A DNA stretch of 52,771 nucleotides from an uncultured Pseudanabaenaceae cyanobacterium (lineage in GTDB: Bacteria > Cyanobacteriota > Cyanobacteriia > PCC-9006 > JAAUQQ01): assembly GCA_938002085.1 (NCBI GenBank), contig CALLAT010000085.1:1-52771 (forward strand), read 5' to 3'. Made by a program: the position numbers and the translations under genes. The first letter of the stretch is position 1. The number at the start of each line of letters is the position of its first letter. The notes under the pieces are model-generated. The model made no database searches. It worked only from the letters and a program-made list of their open reading frames with translations, and was not told the origin of the DNA. Below, in pieces: positions 8,982 to 17,521 of the stretch.

Positions 8982-11117
8982 CTAAGGCGAGGAAACTAAT
9001 GGAATAGAGACTGAGAAAGTGCAGCCGCGGCCTAGTTGGCTTTCTACCCAAATCTTGCCAGCATGAGCTTCTATAATTTGCTCACAAATGGCTAGGCCTA
9101 GCCCGCTCCCTTGGGGTTTACTCGTGAGAAGATCTCCCATCTGGGTGAATTTCTCAAAAACCTTTTCTTGCTGGGTGCTCGACAACCCTATTCCACTATC
9201 AATGACTCTAATTAAAAGTTTCCCATCTTGGACAGAAGCACAACATTTTACAAAGCCTTCCTCAGTGAATTTTGTAGCATTAGAAATAAGATTGATTAGG
9301 ACTTGGAGAATTCGATTTTTGTCCAGCCTGCAATGCGGTAAAGTATGCGGAAAATCTTTGATAAGTTCAATTGGATTCTCCTCAAAGAGAGGAATTGTTG
9401 CTTCTACTGCTTGCTTTAGAATTAAAGCTGGATCAACTTTCTGAAAATCCCAACTGACTTTCCCTTCCTCCATCTTTGCAATATCTAAAACCTCATTAAT
9501 GAGGGTGGTTAGCCGCTCTGCCTCAGAGACAACAATATTGAGATTTCTCTCTGTGATGCGCAATGCCTTTTGTGTCTTGTGATCGTCTTCTGCCACTGCA
9601 GGGGCTATTTTTGTACGGAGCTTAGATTCAATGATTGATGTAAAGCCTAAGACTGAGGTTAGAGGGGTTCGTAATTCATGGGAAACAGTAGATAAAAAGT
9701 CCGTTTTCATCCGATCTACTTCTTTTTCCCGGGTGATATCTCTAATCAGAATCACGCAACCCTGGGTTTGATGCTCTCCTGGAGCAACTGATTCTTTCAA
9801 GATTGGACTAACAATTGCTTTTCCTTGATGGTTTTGGCTTAGCTCGACCTCAAGCTCTCCTGTAGCTTGCCCAGAGCATCCAATGTCCTTCACTATGGAC
9901 GAAAGCTCCGCAGGGAAATGACAACTTAGTGGCTTTTGGAGCAATTGAGCTTCATTGATGCCCAACATCTCTAGAATGGCTGGATTCAGCTGTGTTACGA
10001 CTCCATTTAGATCTGTGACTAATAGTCCATCTGCTAAATTGTCCACAATTGCCTTGAGATCGGCTAATGTTCTGCTTAACTCAGCAGCTCGATCCTGAGT
10101 TTGTTTGAGCAGTTGAGCTTGGTGTAATGCAACGCCTAGCTGGACGCAAACCTTTTGAGAAAAATCGATATCTGCTGTGAGCCACTTCTCTGTGGGGGTT
10201 GATTGATTAATGCAAAATAATCCCCACAGGCTACTTTTCTTGAAAATGGGGATGGTGATGCTAGAACAAATCTGTAGCTCTGCCAACGTTTGCTGGATAT
10301 GCGGCTTTACGGAATGTTGGCAGAGATTGTGGATAACTGCAGTTCCTTCGTATGCCATCCGTCTCGCTGTTTCAGCTTCTTGCCGACCTATTGCATAACA
10401 ATGCTCAAGAAAATCACCACTGATTGAATTTCCAACGATTTCAGGCATTGCAGCAGTTTTTGATTCTGCAATGACGGTTCCCCCCATCTTTAGGTCTTGG
10501 CTATTTAGTTGAATAATTGCTGTACGATCTACATTTAAAAGAGTTCTAATTTCCTCAGTTGCCGTCTTGAAAATAGTACTGAGCTCTAAGGTTCGCCGTA
10601 CTTTGTCAACAACTAGAGCTAAAGCATGGGAACGCTCAGCTTCAGCTTGTAATTCTTGAGCACGTTGCTGTAGCTGTTGATCAAGTGCATTGCGTAGCTC
10701 TTCTTTCGCCGCATGAATGGATAGTTGATTCTTGACTCGTGCAAGTACTTCAACTATCTCAAAAGGCTTACTAATATAATCAACGCCGCCAACCGAGAAG
10801 GCCGTCGCTTTATCGATGCTTTCATTGAGTGCACTGATAAAAATGACCGGAATTCGTTGACTATCGGGACAATCCTTTAAACGCTTACATACTTCATACC
10901 CCGTAAGACCAGGCATTGTTATGTCTAATAGGATCAAGTCTGGCTTTAATTGCCCCACAGACTGTAATGCAATCTCTCCATTGATTGCACGCCGAATCTT
11001 ATAATTTTGCGCAGCAAGCATCTCGGATAAGATGTCTAAATTATTGCGATTGTCGTCAACAATTAGGATCGTTTTGGAGCGAAAGGACAGCTCTAATTTG
11101 CTTGCTAATTCTGACAT
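8982..11117 (-). CDS. Hybrid sensor histidine kinase, REC-GAF-PAS-HisKA-HATPase
   Basis: About 711 residues from the ATG at 11117; an in-frame TTG 15 bases upstream is an alternative start. Domains in order: receiver at the N-terminus (TILIVDDNRNN, LILLDITMPG, YISKPF), a helical linker, a GAF domain, a PAS domain (LKAIVDNLADGLLVTDLNG), HisKA with STVSHELRTPL, and HATPase with NLISNATKF, DSGIGLSS and GSGLGLAIC. The kinase core looks active. The GAF domain resembles phytochrome/cyanobacteriochrome GAFs (TLLNVDRTAI, then KKSSLWGLFCIN). At the usual chromophore Cys-His position it reads KPHIQ, with proline in place of cysteine. There are no membrane segments, so it is cytosolic. The probable partners are the downstream CheY-like and GAF proteins. 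Confidence 0.88.
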   Translation of the reverse strand: MSELASKLELSFRSKTILIVDDNRNNLDILSEMLAAQNYKIRRAINGEIALQSVGQLKPDLILLDITMPGLTGYEVCKRLKDCPDSQRIPVIFISALNESIDKATAFSVGGVDYISKPFEIVEVLARVKNQLSIHAAKEELRNALDQQLQQRAQELQAEAERSHALALVVDKVRRTLELSTIFKTATEEIRTLLNVDRTAIIQLNSQDLKMGGTVIAESKTAAMPEIVGNSISGDFLEHCYAIGRQEAETARRMAYEGTAVIHNLCQHSVKPHIQQTLAELQICSSITIPIFKKSSLWGLFCINQSTPTEKWLTADIDFSQKVCVQLGVALHQAQLLKQTQDRAAELSRTLADLKAIVDNLADGLLVTDLNGVVTQLNPAILEMLGINEAQLLQKPLSCHFPAELSSIVKDIGCSGQATGELEVELSQNHQGKAIVSPILKESVAPGEHQTQGCVILIRDITREKEVDRMKTDFLSTVSHELRTPLTSVLGFTSIIESKLRTKIAPAVAEDDHKTQKALRITERNLNIVVSEAERLTTLINEVLDIAKMEEGKVSWDFQKVDPALILKQAVEATIPLFEENPIELIKDFPHTLPHCRLDKNRILQVLINLISNATKFTEEGFVKCCASVQDGKLLIRVIDSGIGLSSTQQEKVFEKFTQMGDLLTSKPQGSGLGLAICEQIIEAHAGKIWVESQLGRGCTFSVSIPLVSSP

Positions 11118-11525
11118 TATTTCAGTACTCAACTCTGAATTTTTCCCTAATTAATTCTGTCTGTAAATTAGTAAATTTAGATTTGAATCTAGAAGATTAA
11201 GAGCTCCCATAATGATGATAAGAATCCCTGTAATGATGTCTGTATATTCACCTGGCCTAAGATCGATCTACTTTTTGGTTGCTTCTCTTCCGAACTCTTC
11301 CCTACCCATGTATAGACGGCCTCCCTATGAGATTCACAACTGTACTTCTGACTACTTCTACCTTCTATGCCTCGTTTTGTTTACGTGTTTTTGATGATAT
11401 TATCTTCTTCCTTCTCGATAGATATTTTAGGTTTGCCAGAAAGGAATCTATTGTTTTATTCTTTTTGGACTAGAAATCCTGAAATAGTTGATGTGACTAG
11501 ATAAGTTTTACATCCGAGGCTTTAG
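11118..11525. other. Divergent intergenic region between kinase and PatA-like genes
   Basis: About 400 AT-rich bases separate the reverse-strand kinase from the forward-strand PatA-like gene, and both promoters should lie here. Short open frames in it have hydrophobic, low-information content and no recognisable family, so no gene is called. Confidence 0.4.
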
Positions 11526-12884
11526 TTGAGTATTTTGCTCATAGCTGATGCGCACAATCTCGGAAACGATAAGCTGTCGAGAGTTCTTTTGGCCTCTGCT
11601 CCTATGAATTTACAGTTTGGCTCAGAGTTAATGATGGAAGAAGGGCATAGCCAGATTTTGGGAGAGGAGTCTCCTCGTATGCCATCCTCTGAGACCCGTA
11701 AAACTACTGGTCAAAGCTCTGTTCAGTTGCATCCTTCATTTATTGGAGTGATGGACGCATTGGAGGAGAGTGCCAAGTTACAGAAGGATGGATATCTAGA
11801 AATTACGACGCTTTCGGGTAATCAGTTTCAGCTATTCTTTCGATTGGGACGTTTAGTTTGGGGAAATGATATAGGGGGACGTTTCCGGCGTTGGGATAGG
11901 CTACTGCGCCAATTCTGTTCTGGGCTCGCACCGCAATTAAGGCGTCTGCAGGCAAAGAAGCCTGATACGTTGTGGGAATACAAAGTTTTACTTAAGCTAA
12001 GCCAGAAGAGTTGCTTAGATAGAGAGACATTTGAATCATTAATTCGCTCTAATTTAGTAGAAGTCTTGTTTGATCTAATTCATTGCTCCCATGATGTCTC
12101 TGATATCAAATTTGTAGCGCAGAAAGAATCTATTCTCTCTAGTCCTATTTGCCTCTTTACAGTGCCCTCTATTTTAGATGAGGCCATGAAGGAATATCAA
12201 TGCTGGGAAGATGCTGGATTGTTGGGATTCTCCCCGACTTGGAGCCCATTTATTTGCTCCTATGAATCATTAGAGCAGTCTGTTTCTGCTAAGACTTACC
12301 AGGTTATTGTTCAACTGATTAAGGGAGAATTATCGATACGAGATCTATCTCTTCTTCTTCCCGGTAATTTGACGTCAATTACCCAAACGTTAGTGAGTTA
12401 TGAGCAGAAAGGGTATCTCGAATTTTGTACACTTGAAGACTTTCCCCCGCCTTGGCCAGTTGCCCCTCAGCAAGAAGAGCGGGCTCCTTCAGAAGAGATG
12501 CCGCTGGTTCTCTGTGTTGACGATAATCCCCGTAATTGCCGTGAGCTAGGGAAGATCGTGATTGCTGGCGGATATCGCTATTTGAGCATTCAGGATTCTG
12601 TTCAAGCGCTATCGTTCATTATTGAAAGCCAGCCAGATCTTCTGTTTATCGATCTGGTGATGCCTGTTATTAATGGCCATGAGCTTTGCAGTAAGATTCG
12701 GAAAATGTCTACCTTTAAGGACATTCCTATTATTATCTTGACGAGTAATGATGGCGTTGTGGACCGGTTTAGAAGCAAGATAACGGGAGCGACTGAGTTT
12801 CTGTCTAAGCCTGCACAGAAAACAACTGTATTAAGCGCGATTCAAGGTCATCTTGCCTATGCTGCTCATTCTGCTCAAAAGTAA
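11526..12884 (+). CDS. PatA/PixG-like response regulator (DUF4388-REC)
   Basis: A 452-residue protein if the TTG at 11526 is used; ATG codons at 11604 or 11631 would shorten the N-terminus by 26-35 residues and are equally possible. After a variable N-terminus is a DUF4388-type region at about 75-110 (LEITTLSGNQFQLFFRLGR), then a middle helical part, then a C-terminal receiver (LVLCVDDNPRN, LLFIDLVMPVING, IIILTSNDG, EFLSKPAQ). This is the layout of the PatA family, whose cyanobacterial members act in heterocyst patterning, pilus motility or phototaxis. It is divergent from the kinase/receiver cluster, which hints at a shared pathway. The specific function is not readable from sequence. Confidence 0.8.
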   Translation: MSILLIADAHNLGNDKLSRVLLASAPMNLQFGSELMMEEGHSQILGEESPRMPSSETRKTTGQSSVQLHPSFIGVMDALEESAKLQKDGYLEITTLSGNQFQLFFRLGRLVWGNDIGGRFRRWDRLLRQFCSGLAPQLRRLQAKKPDTLWEYKVLLKLSQKSCLDRETFESLIRSNLVEVLFDLIHCSHDVSDIKFVAQKESILSSPICLFTVPSILDEAMKEYQCWEDAGLLGFSPTWSPFICSYESLEQSVSAKTYQVIVQLIKGELSIRDLSLLLPGNLTSITQTLVSYEQKGYLEFCTLEDFPPPWPVAPQQEERAPSEEMPLVLCVDDNPRNCRELGKIVIAGGYRYLSIQDSVQALSFIIESQPDLLFIDLVMPVINGHELCSKIRKMSTFKDIPIIILTSNDGVVDRFRSKITGATEFLSKPAQKTTVLSAIQGHLAYAAHSAQK

Positions 12885-12989
12885 TTGAGTTGTTTAGAAT
12901 TTATCCTTCATAGAGTTTGCTTGAAGTCATTCTGAATGAGTCGCTTTGCTAGCATTGGCTTGAGTGAGCTGTGGTTAATCAAGACTTGC

Positions 12990-14297
12990 CTAATCTGGTG
13001 ACTTGAGGGTGATCTGTGATGCGACCTGGCAAATTCCTTGGGTAAGACGCCTCAATTCTTTGGTCTGAATGATGTAAGGCGGCATGGTGTAAATGAGTTT
13101 CCCAAAAGGTCTTAGCCAAATCCCTTGTTCTACAAACATGGGTTGTACGATCGCCATATCAACTGCCTCATGCAGCTCTACAACCCCGATCGCCCCTAAG
13201 ACTCGTACATCCTTCACGGCAGCTAAGGAGCGACAGGGCTCTAGCTCGTTCCTTAGCTGCATCTCTATTTTTCTTACAGTGCCTTGCCAGTCATAGCTCT
13301 CTAGTAGAGCTAGATTGGCCAATGACACTGCGCAGGCCAAGGGATTACCCATAAACGTTGGCCCATGCATAAACACCCCTGCTTCTCCTTGGGCAAAGGT
13401 TTCGCTGATGTGAGTGGTTGTAAGGGTGGCGGCAAGGCTCATAAACCCGCCGGTTAAAGCTTTGCCGACGCACATGATGTCTGGGCTAATGCCAGCGTGG
13501 CTGCAAGCAAAGAGTTCACCGCTGCGACCAAAGCCCGTGGCAATTTCATCCAGAATGAGCAGGACGCCATGGTCTTCGCAGAGTTGCTTGGCGCGGCGGA
13601 GGTACTCGGGATGGTAGAAGCGCATGCCCCCGGCATTTTGCACGATGGGTTCGAAGATGGCTGCGGCGATTTCATCGTGATGGGCAATGAGCAATTGCTC
13701 GAAGCTAGCAATATCGGAATCATCCCAGGTGCCATGGAAGGGGATTTGAGGTGCATCGGCGAAGAACTGTGGCGCGAGGCGATCGCCAAATAAATGGTGC
13801 ATTCCCCCCACTGGATCGCAGACGGACATGGTGGCAAAGGTATCCCCGTGGTAGCCCTTGCGAATGGTCAAAAACTTGTGTTTGCCGGGTTTGCTGCGAT
13901 TATGCCAATATTGCACGGCTAACTTCATCGCGACTTCGACCGAGACCGAGCCCGAATCGCTGAAGAAGACATTTTGCAGCGGTGCTGGCGTCATCTCCAC
14001 TAGCTTTTGGGCCAGCTGTACTGCGGGTTGGTGGGTTAGGCCACCGAACATGACATGGGCCATTTTCCCCATTTGTTCTTGGGCCGCTTGGTTGAGGCGG
14101 GGATGATTATAGCCATGGATACAGGTCCACCAAGAGGACACACCATCGATGAGTCGCCGTCCATCCTCTAGCTCCAAGTAAACGCCCTGGGCTGACTTCA
14201 CGGCAAACATCGGTAGGTCATTGGGCATGGCGGTATAGGGATGCCAGACATGTTGGCGATCCGCCGCCATCAGCTCGGAAAGGGGAAGAGAATTCAT
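12990..14297 (-). CDS. bioA: Adenosylmethionine-8-amino-7-oxononanoate aminotransferase
   Basis: A 435-residue class III, PLP-dependent aminotransferase of biotin synthesis that converts KAPA to DAPA using S-adenosylmethionine as amino donor. The BioA-type N-terminus HVWHPYTAMP is present, then GVSSWWTCIHGYNHP, the conserved DSGSVSVEVAMK, RKGYHGDTF, the PLP-aspartate region LILDEIATGFGRSG and the catalytic lysine in CVGKALTGG. The length is normal. The ATG at 14297 is preferred over the TTG immediately upstream. No other biotin gene is adjacent. It forms the left border of the phycobilisome island. Confidence 0.93.
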   Translation of the reverse strand: MNSLPLSELMAADRQHVWHPYTAMPNDLPMFAVKSAQGVYLELEDGRRLIDGVSSWWTCIHGYNHPRLNQAAQEQMGKMAHVMFGGLTHQPAVQLAQKLVEMTPAPLQNVFFSDSGSVSVEVAMKLAVQYWHNRSKPGKHKFLTIRKGYHGDTFATMSVCDPVGGMHHLFGDRLAPQFFADAPQIPFHGTWDDSDIASFEQLLIAHHDEIAAAIFEPIVQNAGGMRFYHPEYLRRAKQLCEDHGVLLILDEIATGFGRSGELFACSHAGISPDIMCVGKALTGGFMSLAATLTTTHISETFAQGEAGVFMHGPTFMGNPLACAVSLANLALLESYDWQGTVRKIEMQLRNELEPCRSLAAVKDVRVLGAIGVVELHEAVDMAIVQPMFVEQGIWLRPFGKLIYTMPPYIIQTKELRRLTQGICQVASQITLKSPD

Positions 14298-14488
14298 CAA
14301 ATCTTGAGGGTTTTAGTTCGTTCGAGAGACACATCCGTATTGACTGCGACAACAGTTAAATTAAGAAGTGTTACGATAATGACAAGATTAATTGCTTTGA
14401 CTTGCTAAAAGTTGCCTTTGCTACAGGTTGGGGTGGACTAAGAGAGCAAGTGAGCAGCTTCTTGGGAAATTTCTTTCTTCAGTGTCCT

Positions 14489-15028
14489 ATGACTTTATCC
14501 CTTACGATCGCTTCCCCTTCCTTGGAAGACCAAGCGGTTCAGTTCTTCAAGGATTCCGTAGGACAGTGGCGCTCAGAGCGTCGTTACTACACGCTTAAGA
14601 GCGGTGTCATCCAAGAAGTTGTCAGTGACTTAACCCTGAGTTATTTGGATGCCGATGCGCCGGAGTTGGCTGAGTTGGCCCAAGCCCATGGCGTCGATCC
14701 GAGCCGAGAGATGCTGGGAGGGCTACAGATTTCTTGGGATAGCGAGTATGCCGGACCCAGTAAGAAGACCGTTAAAGGTGCGACGGTGTTTGGCATTGGT
14801 CGTGAGGTGCTATATCGCGATCGCGGTTTTGCCACGCCCGAGCCGGTAACCGCTCAGTTTGATTTCCCCAGTTCTGGCACGATGCTGCTGCGCACCGAGT
14901 ACAACAAATCGCTGTTTGAGGAAGAGGTTAAGTTCATTAGCGATCGCTACCGCACTCGTCAAACGGTCATTTCTCGGGCTGGCGAAGAACAGATGGTTGG
15001 TCAGTATCTGGAGCGTCGCGTCGCCTAG
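14489..15028 (+). CDS. Phycobiliprotein lyase, CpcS/CpcU type
   Basis: A 179-residue lipocalin-fold bilin lyase of the CpcS/CpeS family, which attaches bilin at the Cys82-equivalent site of phycobiliproteins. Recognisable features are VGQWRSERRYYTL, TVFGIGREVLYRDRGFATPE, LRTEYNKSLFEEEVK and the C-terminal SRAGEEQMVGQYLE. The frame is open 29 codons further upstream, but the ATG at 14489 matches the usual family start. It is the least similar of three CpcS-family proteins here and resembles the CpcU/CpcS group acting on phycocyanin, though the subgroup is uncertain. It sits next to nblA and is followed by a very strong hairpin. Confidence 0.85.
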   Translation: MTLSLTIASPSLEDQAVQFFKDSVGQWRSERRYYTLKSGVIQEVVSDLTLSYLDADAPELAELAQAHGVDPSREMLGGLQISWDSEYAGPSKKTVKGATVFGIGREVLYRDRGFATPEPVTAQFDFPSSGTMLLRTEYNKSLFEEEVKFISDRYRTRQTVISRAGEEQMVGQYLERRVA

Positions 15029-15050
15029 GCTGCTCTTCTGGTTTTAGTCC

Positions 15051-15110
15051 AAACGATAGAAACACGAAAGGCATTACCACTGGGTAATGCCTTTCGTGTT
15101 TCTATCGTTT
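15051..15110. terminator. Perfect 28-bp inverted repeat, probable terminator
   Basis: Arms at 15051-15078 and 15083-15110 are exact reverse complements with a 4-base loop. One arm begins with AAACGATAG and the other ends in CTATCGTTT. It starts 23 bases after the stop of the CpcS/CpcU-type lyase and faces the end of the reverse-strand nblA, so it may stop transcription from both sides. Confidence 0.8.
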
Positions 15111-15184
15111 TCGCTGTCGTTGGGCTGGGCGCAAGCTACCCCGTTCTCTGAACCCCTGATTCTTATCAAGTGCCTTTTCCATGC

Positions 15185-15217
15185 AGAAAGCGAGCCCTGG
15201 AGAGGGACTCGCTTTCT
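15185..15217 (-). terminator. Hairpin downstream of nblA
   Basis: AGAAAGCGAG at 15185-15194 pairs with CTCGCTTTCT at 15208-15217, extended inside by CCCT/AGGG with one bulged base. It lies about 55 bases past the nblA stop on the reverse strand and is a plausible terminator for that gene. No long U-tract follows. Confidence 0.6.
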
Positions 15218-15273
15218 AGGTGATGCAAATTGGTTTGCTGAGCCTGGAGCTATGCCTTGGCTCTAAGCTCAGT

Positions 15274-15453
15274 TCAGCCCTGCCTCATCAGGTCCTTGAA
15301 GACATTCTCCTGGGCCATTTTCTGCCGCATGACTTCAACAAATAAATCTTCTAACTCTTCGCGCGATACCCCTTTGACCTGTTCTTTGTACTTACGCAGA
15401 CTAAATTGTTGCTCCATGCTGAGCAACTTGCCAGTGCTTTCACCATTAGACAT
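15274..15453 (-). CDS. nblA: Phycobilisome degradation protein NblA
   Basis: A 59-residue protein read from ATG at 15453 to TGA at 15274-15276, preceded by GGAGG with 9 bases of spacing. It shows the NblA pattern: LSMEQQFSLRKYKEQVKGVS, then REELEDLFVEVMRQKMAQEN, then VFKDLMRQ. The length equals the usual 55-65. NblA is a small helical-hairpin adaptor that binds phycobiliproteins and directs them to the Clp protease under nutrient or light stress. It lies inside the phycobilisome island, between a lyase and the HEAT-repeat genes, on the reverse strand with its own hairpin. Its long upstream region suggests independent regulation. No canonical NtcA site (GTA-N8-TAC) was found by eye. Confidence 0.88.
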   Translation of the reverse strand: MSNGESTGKLLSMEQQFSLRKYKEQVKGVSREELEDLFVEVMRQKMAQENVFKDLMRQG

Positions 15454-16137
15454 AGAGTTTGGCCTCCAAGAACGATTAATTCACCTTTGAAGGAAATCCT
15501 TCTTCAGTGAGTTGTTTAAGCCAGGGACCACAGACAAGGTGACCACCAAGGCTGGGAGATGTTAGACATCAATAGACTTCTCCATTGTGTCTATGTCATA
15601 AAACATAACATGAAGTTGACTTTAGTTGCAACTTCTGTATTTGTTTTTCCTGTGCATCCTATTAGACCTGAAAATATTTTTGAAAACAGATGTATCTGAT
15701 ACATAACAGTCTTTTCAAGAGCTCGTGCTTTCTAAGGTTGTTAGAGCTTTTGTAGCGGTTGTTGCCGTTCTTTTCTCGTTTTGGGGCTGGGAAGAGGTCT
15801 TAAAGTAGTTGATTTAACAAAATGTAATTTTTGAAGAATTGAGACAAATTTCTCTCATCTCGTTTGGCGATATTGAGTTGAAGAAGATTCTCTCATTGGG
15901 TGCTGGTACAACACTCTCAGCCGAGTCGATTGTCTGGCTGCTGCAAATATTCAATGGATGGTGCTGTCTACGGTGGGAACGATTCTGGAGACAGTAAGCC
16001 GCTTTGAATGCTGGCTCTAAGCAAAGACTTTTCAAAGTCATTCAGCGCTGATTGCCAATAGGGGAGTAGATCTGAGAAGATCGAGCTATAGATAAAATCT
16101 AATTAATCAATAAACCTTTAGTAGGGAGAGTGCGGAG
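15454..16137. other. Long intergenic region upstream of nblA
   Basis: About 680 AT-rich bases between the divergent nblA and the small gene at 16138. It must contain nblA's promoter and that of the small gene. A reverse-strand open frame at 15814-16041 has no start context or recognisable content and is not called. No tRNA or strong hairpin is seen. Confidence 0.45.
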
Positions 16138-16377
16138 ATGTCAGACGCAACCAACCAAACGGCCGAAACGCCCAGCAGTGCTGAAGAAGTTGCTGAAGTT
16201 CTAGCGGAATTTGAACAGTACCGCCAGCGCTTGTTGGATGACACCATCGCTGCTGCCAAGAAGGCCAAGATGCCTAAGTCAGAAGTGATGGCAAAGCTGG
16301 AGCCTGAGCTGGCCAAAATTGATGGCATGATCGAGAACCTTAAGCAGCAGTACGCTAGTTTGACGGCTGAAGCTTAG
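16138..16377 (+). CDS. Small helical protein of unknown function
   Basis: A 79-residue acidic protein that I do not recognise. After a polar, Thr/Ser-rich start of about 15 residues, the rest looks like helices with coiled-coil character (EEVAEVLAEFEQYRQRLLDD, then KAKMPKSEVMAKLEPELAKI, then DGMIENLKQQYASL). An AGGGAGAG-like ribosome site lies about 12 bases before the ATG. It precedes the HEAT-repeat gene by 76 bases on the same strand, so the two are probably cotranscribed. Its place inside the phycobilisome island suggests a link to rod assembly or turnover, but that is only from position. Confidence 0.6.
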   Translation: MSDATNQTAETPSSAEEVAEVLAEFEQYRQRLLDDTIAAAKKAKMPKSEVMAKLEPELAKIDGMIENLKQQYASLTAEA

Positions 16378-16453
16378 GTTTTCTCCCGCCTCTAGTCCTT
16401 GTTGTGACTGTCTGCCAGCCTTCTCTAGACCCAGGAGGCTGTTTTAGGCTGTT

Positions 16454-17425
16454 ATGTCGGACTCCTCCCCAATCAATTTACCCATTGAACTGATGACAGA
16501 GACGCCCAATGCTCCCGCTCAACCTGTGGCGGAGGAGTTGACTCAGATGCAGGTTGAAACCGATGCGCTCTTGGCTCAGGTGAGTCACCAGCTCGCCAAT
16601 GGAACCTTCGACCCAAGCAGTGACCCAGCACTGTTTGAGCGGTTAGTCGAAGGCTTTGCAGATACGCGGGGAATGACCCGTCTGCGCATCGCAGAAACCT
16701 TGGGCAGTGAGATTGGTATGCCTTCTACCGATGCGGTCATCAGTGGTTTGGCCAACCATGAGAACCCCGTTGTGCGACGTGCCTGTGGCAAGACGCTCAC
16801 CCTGATTGGTAATCCTGTGGCGATTCCGACCTTGGTGAAAGGGTTGCTCCATGATGAGGATACGGTGGTCCATGGTTCCTGTGCCGGAGCCTTGGCGCGT
16901 TTGGGGACGCCTGCAGTCCCGTCATTGTTGGAAGTGTTGCACCAGCCAGATCTGCCTGAGACGACGAAGGGCCACGTGATGTGGGCTTTGGCGTTTAATG
17001 CTTTAGAAGCGAAAGAGACGTTCTACGAGGCCTATCAATCTGGTCCGGCAGCAGTGCGGGCAGCGATGGTGGGGGCGATCGCAAAAGTCGCCCAGGATTC
17101 CCCCGAAGACCGGGCCTTCCAATTCTTGATCGATGCTCTAGGGGATAGCGAAGCCGATGTTCGCAGTGAAGCTGCTGCTGTATTGGGCAACCTCACCCAT
17201 AAGCCTGCTATGCCAAAGCTAGAGACTATGCTGGGCCATGAAGTGCCTAGCAGTCGCAAAGCGGCGGCGCTGGCCTTGATGAAAATTGCTGATGGAGCTG
17301 CGATCGCCCCCATCCAATCAGCTCTGACTCAGGAAGCCAATGATGAAGTCCTAGCTGCGATGAAGCTTGCCATCATGCAGCTCGAACGCGCCACAGCAGC
17401 AGCTGAAGATGACGGTTGGGATTGA
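16454..17425 (+). CDS. HEAT-repeat protein, NblB/CpcE-F/CpeY-Z superfamily
   Basis: A 323-residue alpha-helical repeat protein. After an acidic tail of about 45 residues, HEAT-like repeats are clear: RLRIAETLGSEIG, NHENPVVRRACGKTL, IPTLVKGLLHDEDTVVHGSC, AGALARLGTPAVPSLLEVL, AAMVGAIAKVAQD, and SEADVRSEAAAVLGNL. Phycobilisome lyases CpcE/F and CpeY/Z and the degradation factor NblB share this architecture. The protein ends in an acidic, Asp-rich tail. It faces cpeZ across a convergent terminator. A role as lyase, lyase chaperone or NblB-type factor is likely from context; which one cannot be decided from sequence. Confidence 0.72.
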   Translation: MSDSSPINLPIELMTETPNAPAQPVAEELTQMQVETDALLAQVSHQLANGTFDPSSDPALFERLVEGFADTRGMTRLRIAETLGSEIGMPSTDAVISGLANHENPVVRRACGKTLTLIGNPVAIPTLVKGLLHDEDTVVHGSCAGALARLGTPAVPSLLEVLHQPDLPETTKGHVMWALAFNALEAKETFYEAYQSGPAAVRAAMVGAIAKVAQDSPEDRAFQFLIDALGDSEADVRSEAAAVLGNLTHKPAMPKLETMLGHEVPSSRKAAALALMKIADGAAIAPIQSALTQEANDEVLAAMKLAIMQLERATAAAEDDGWD

Positions 17426-17462
17426 CCTAGATCGAATTGAACCTCGATAAAGACAGTCACTC

Positions 17463-17505
17463 AACAGCAAGCGGCTCCAGGCATTGCCCGGAGCCGCTTG
17501 CTGTT
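17463..17505. terminator. Convergent hairpin terminator
   Basis: AACAGCAAGCGGCTCC at 17463-17478 pairs exactly with GGAGCCGCTTGCTGTT at 17490-17505, with an 11-base loop. It lies between the HEAT-repeat gene and the reverse-strand cpeZ, so it can serve both. Confidence 0.85.
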
Positions 17506-17521
17506 TCAGCCCAGTTTGAAT

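Noticed and set aside
15454-15700. Possible NtcA site (GTA-N8-TAC) for nblA
   Set aside because: No full match was found by eye in the region close to the nblA start.
15814-16041. Reverse-strand frame of 75 codons upstream of nblA
   Set aside because: Composition is unlike a protein of this genome, and there is no ribosome site or recognised motif.
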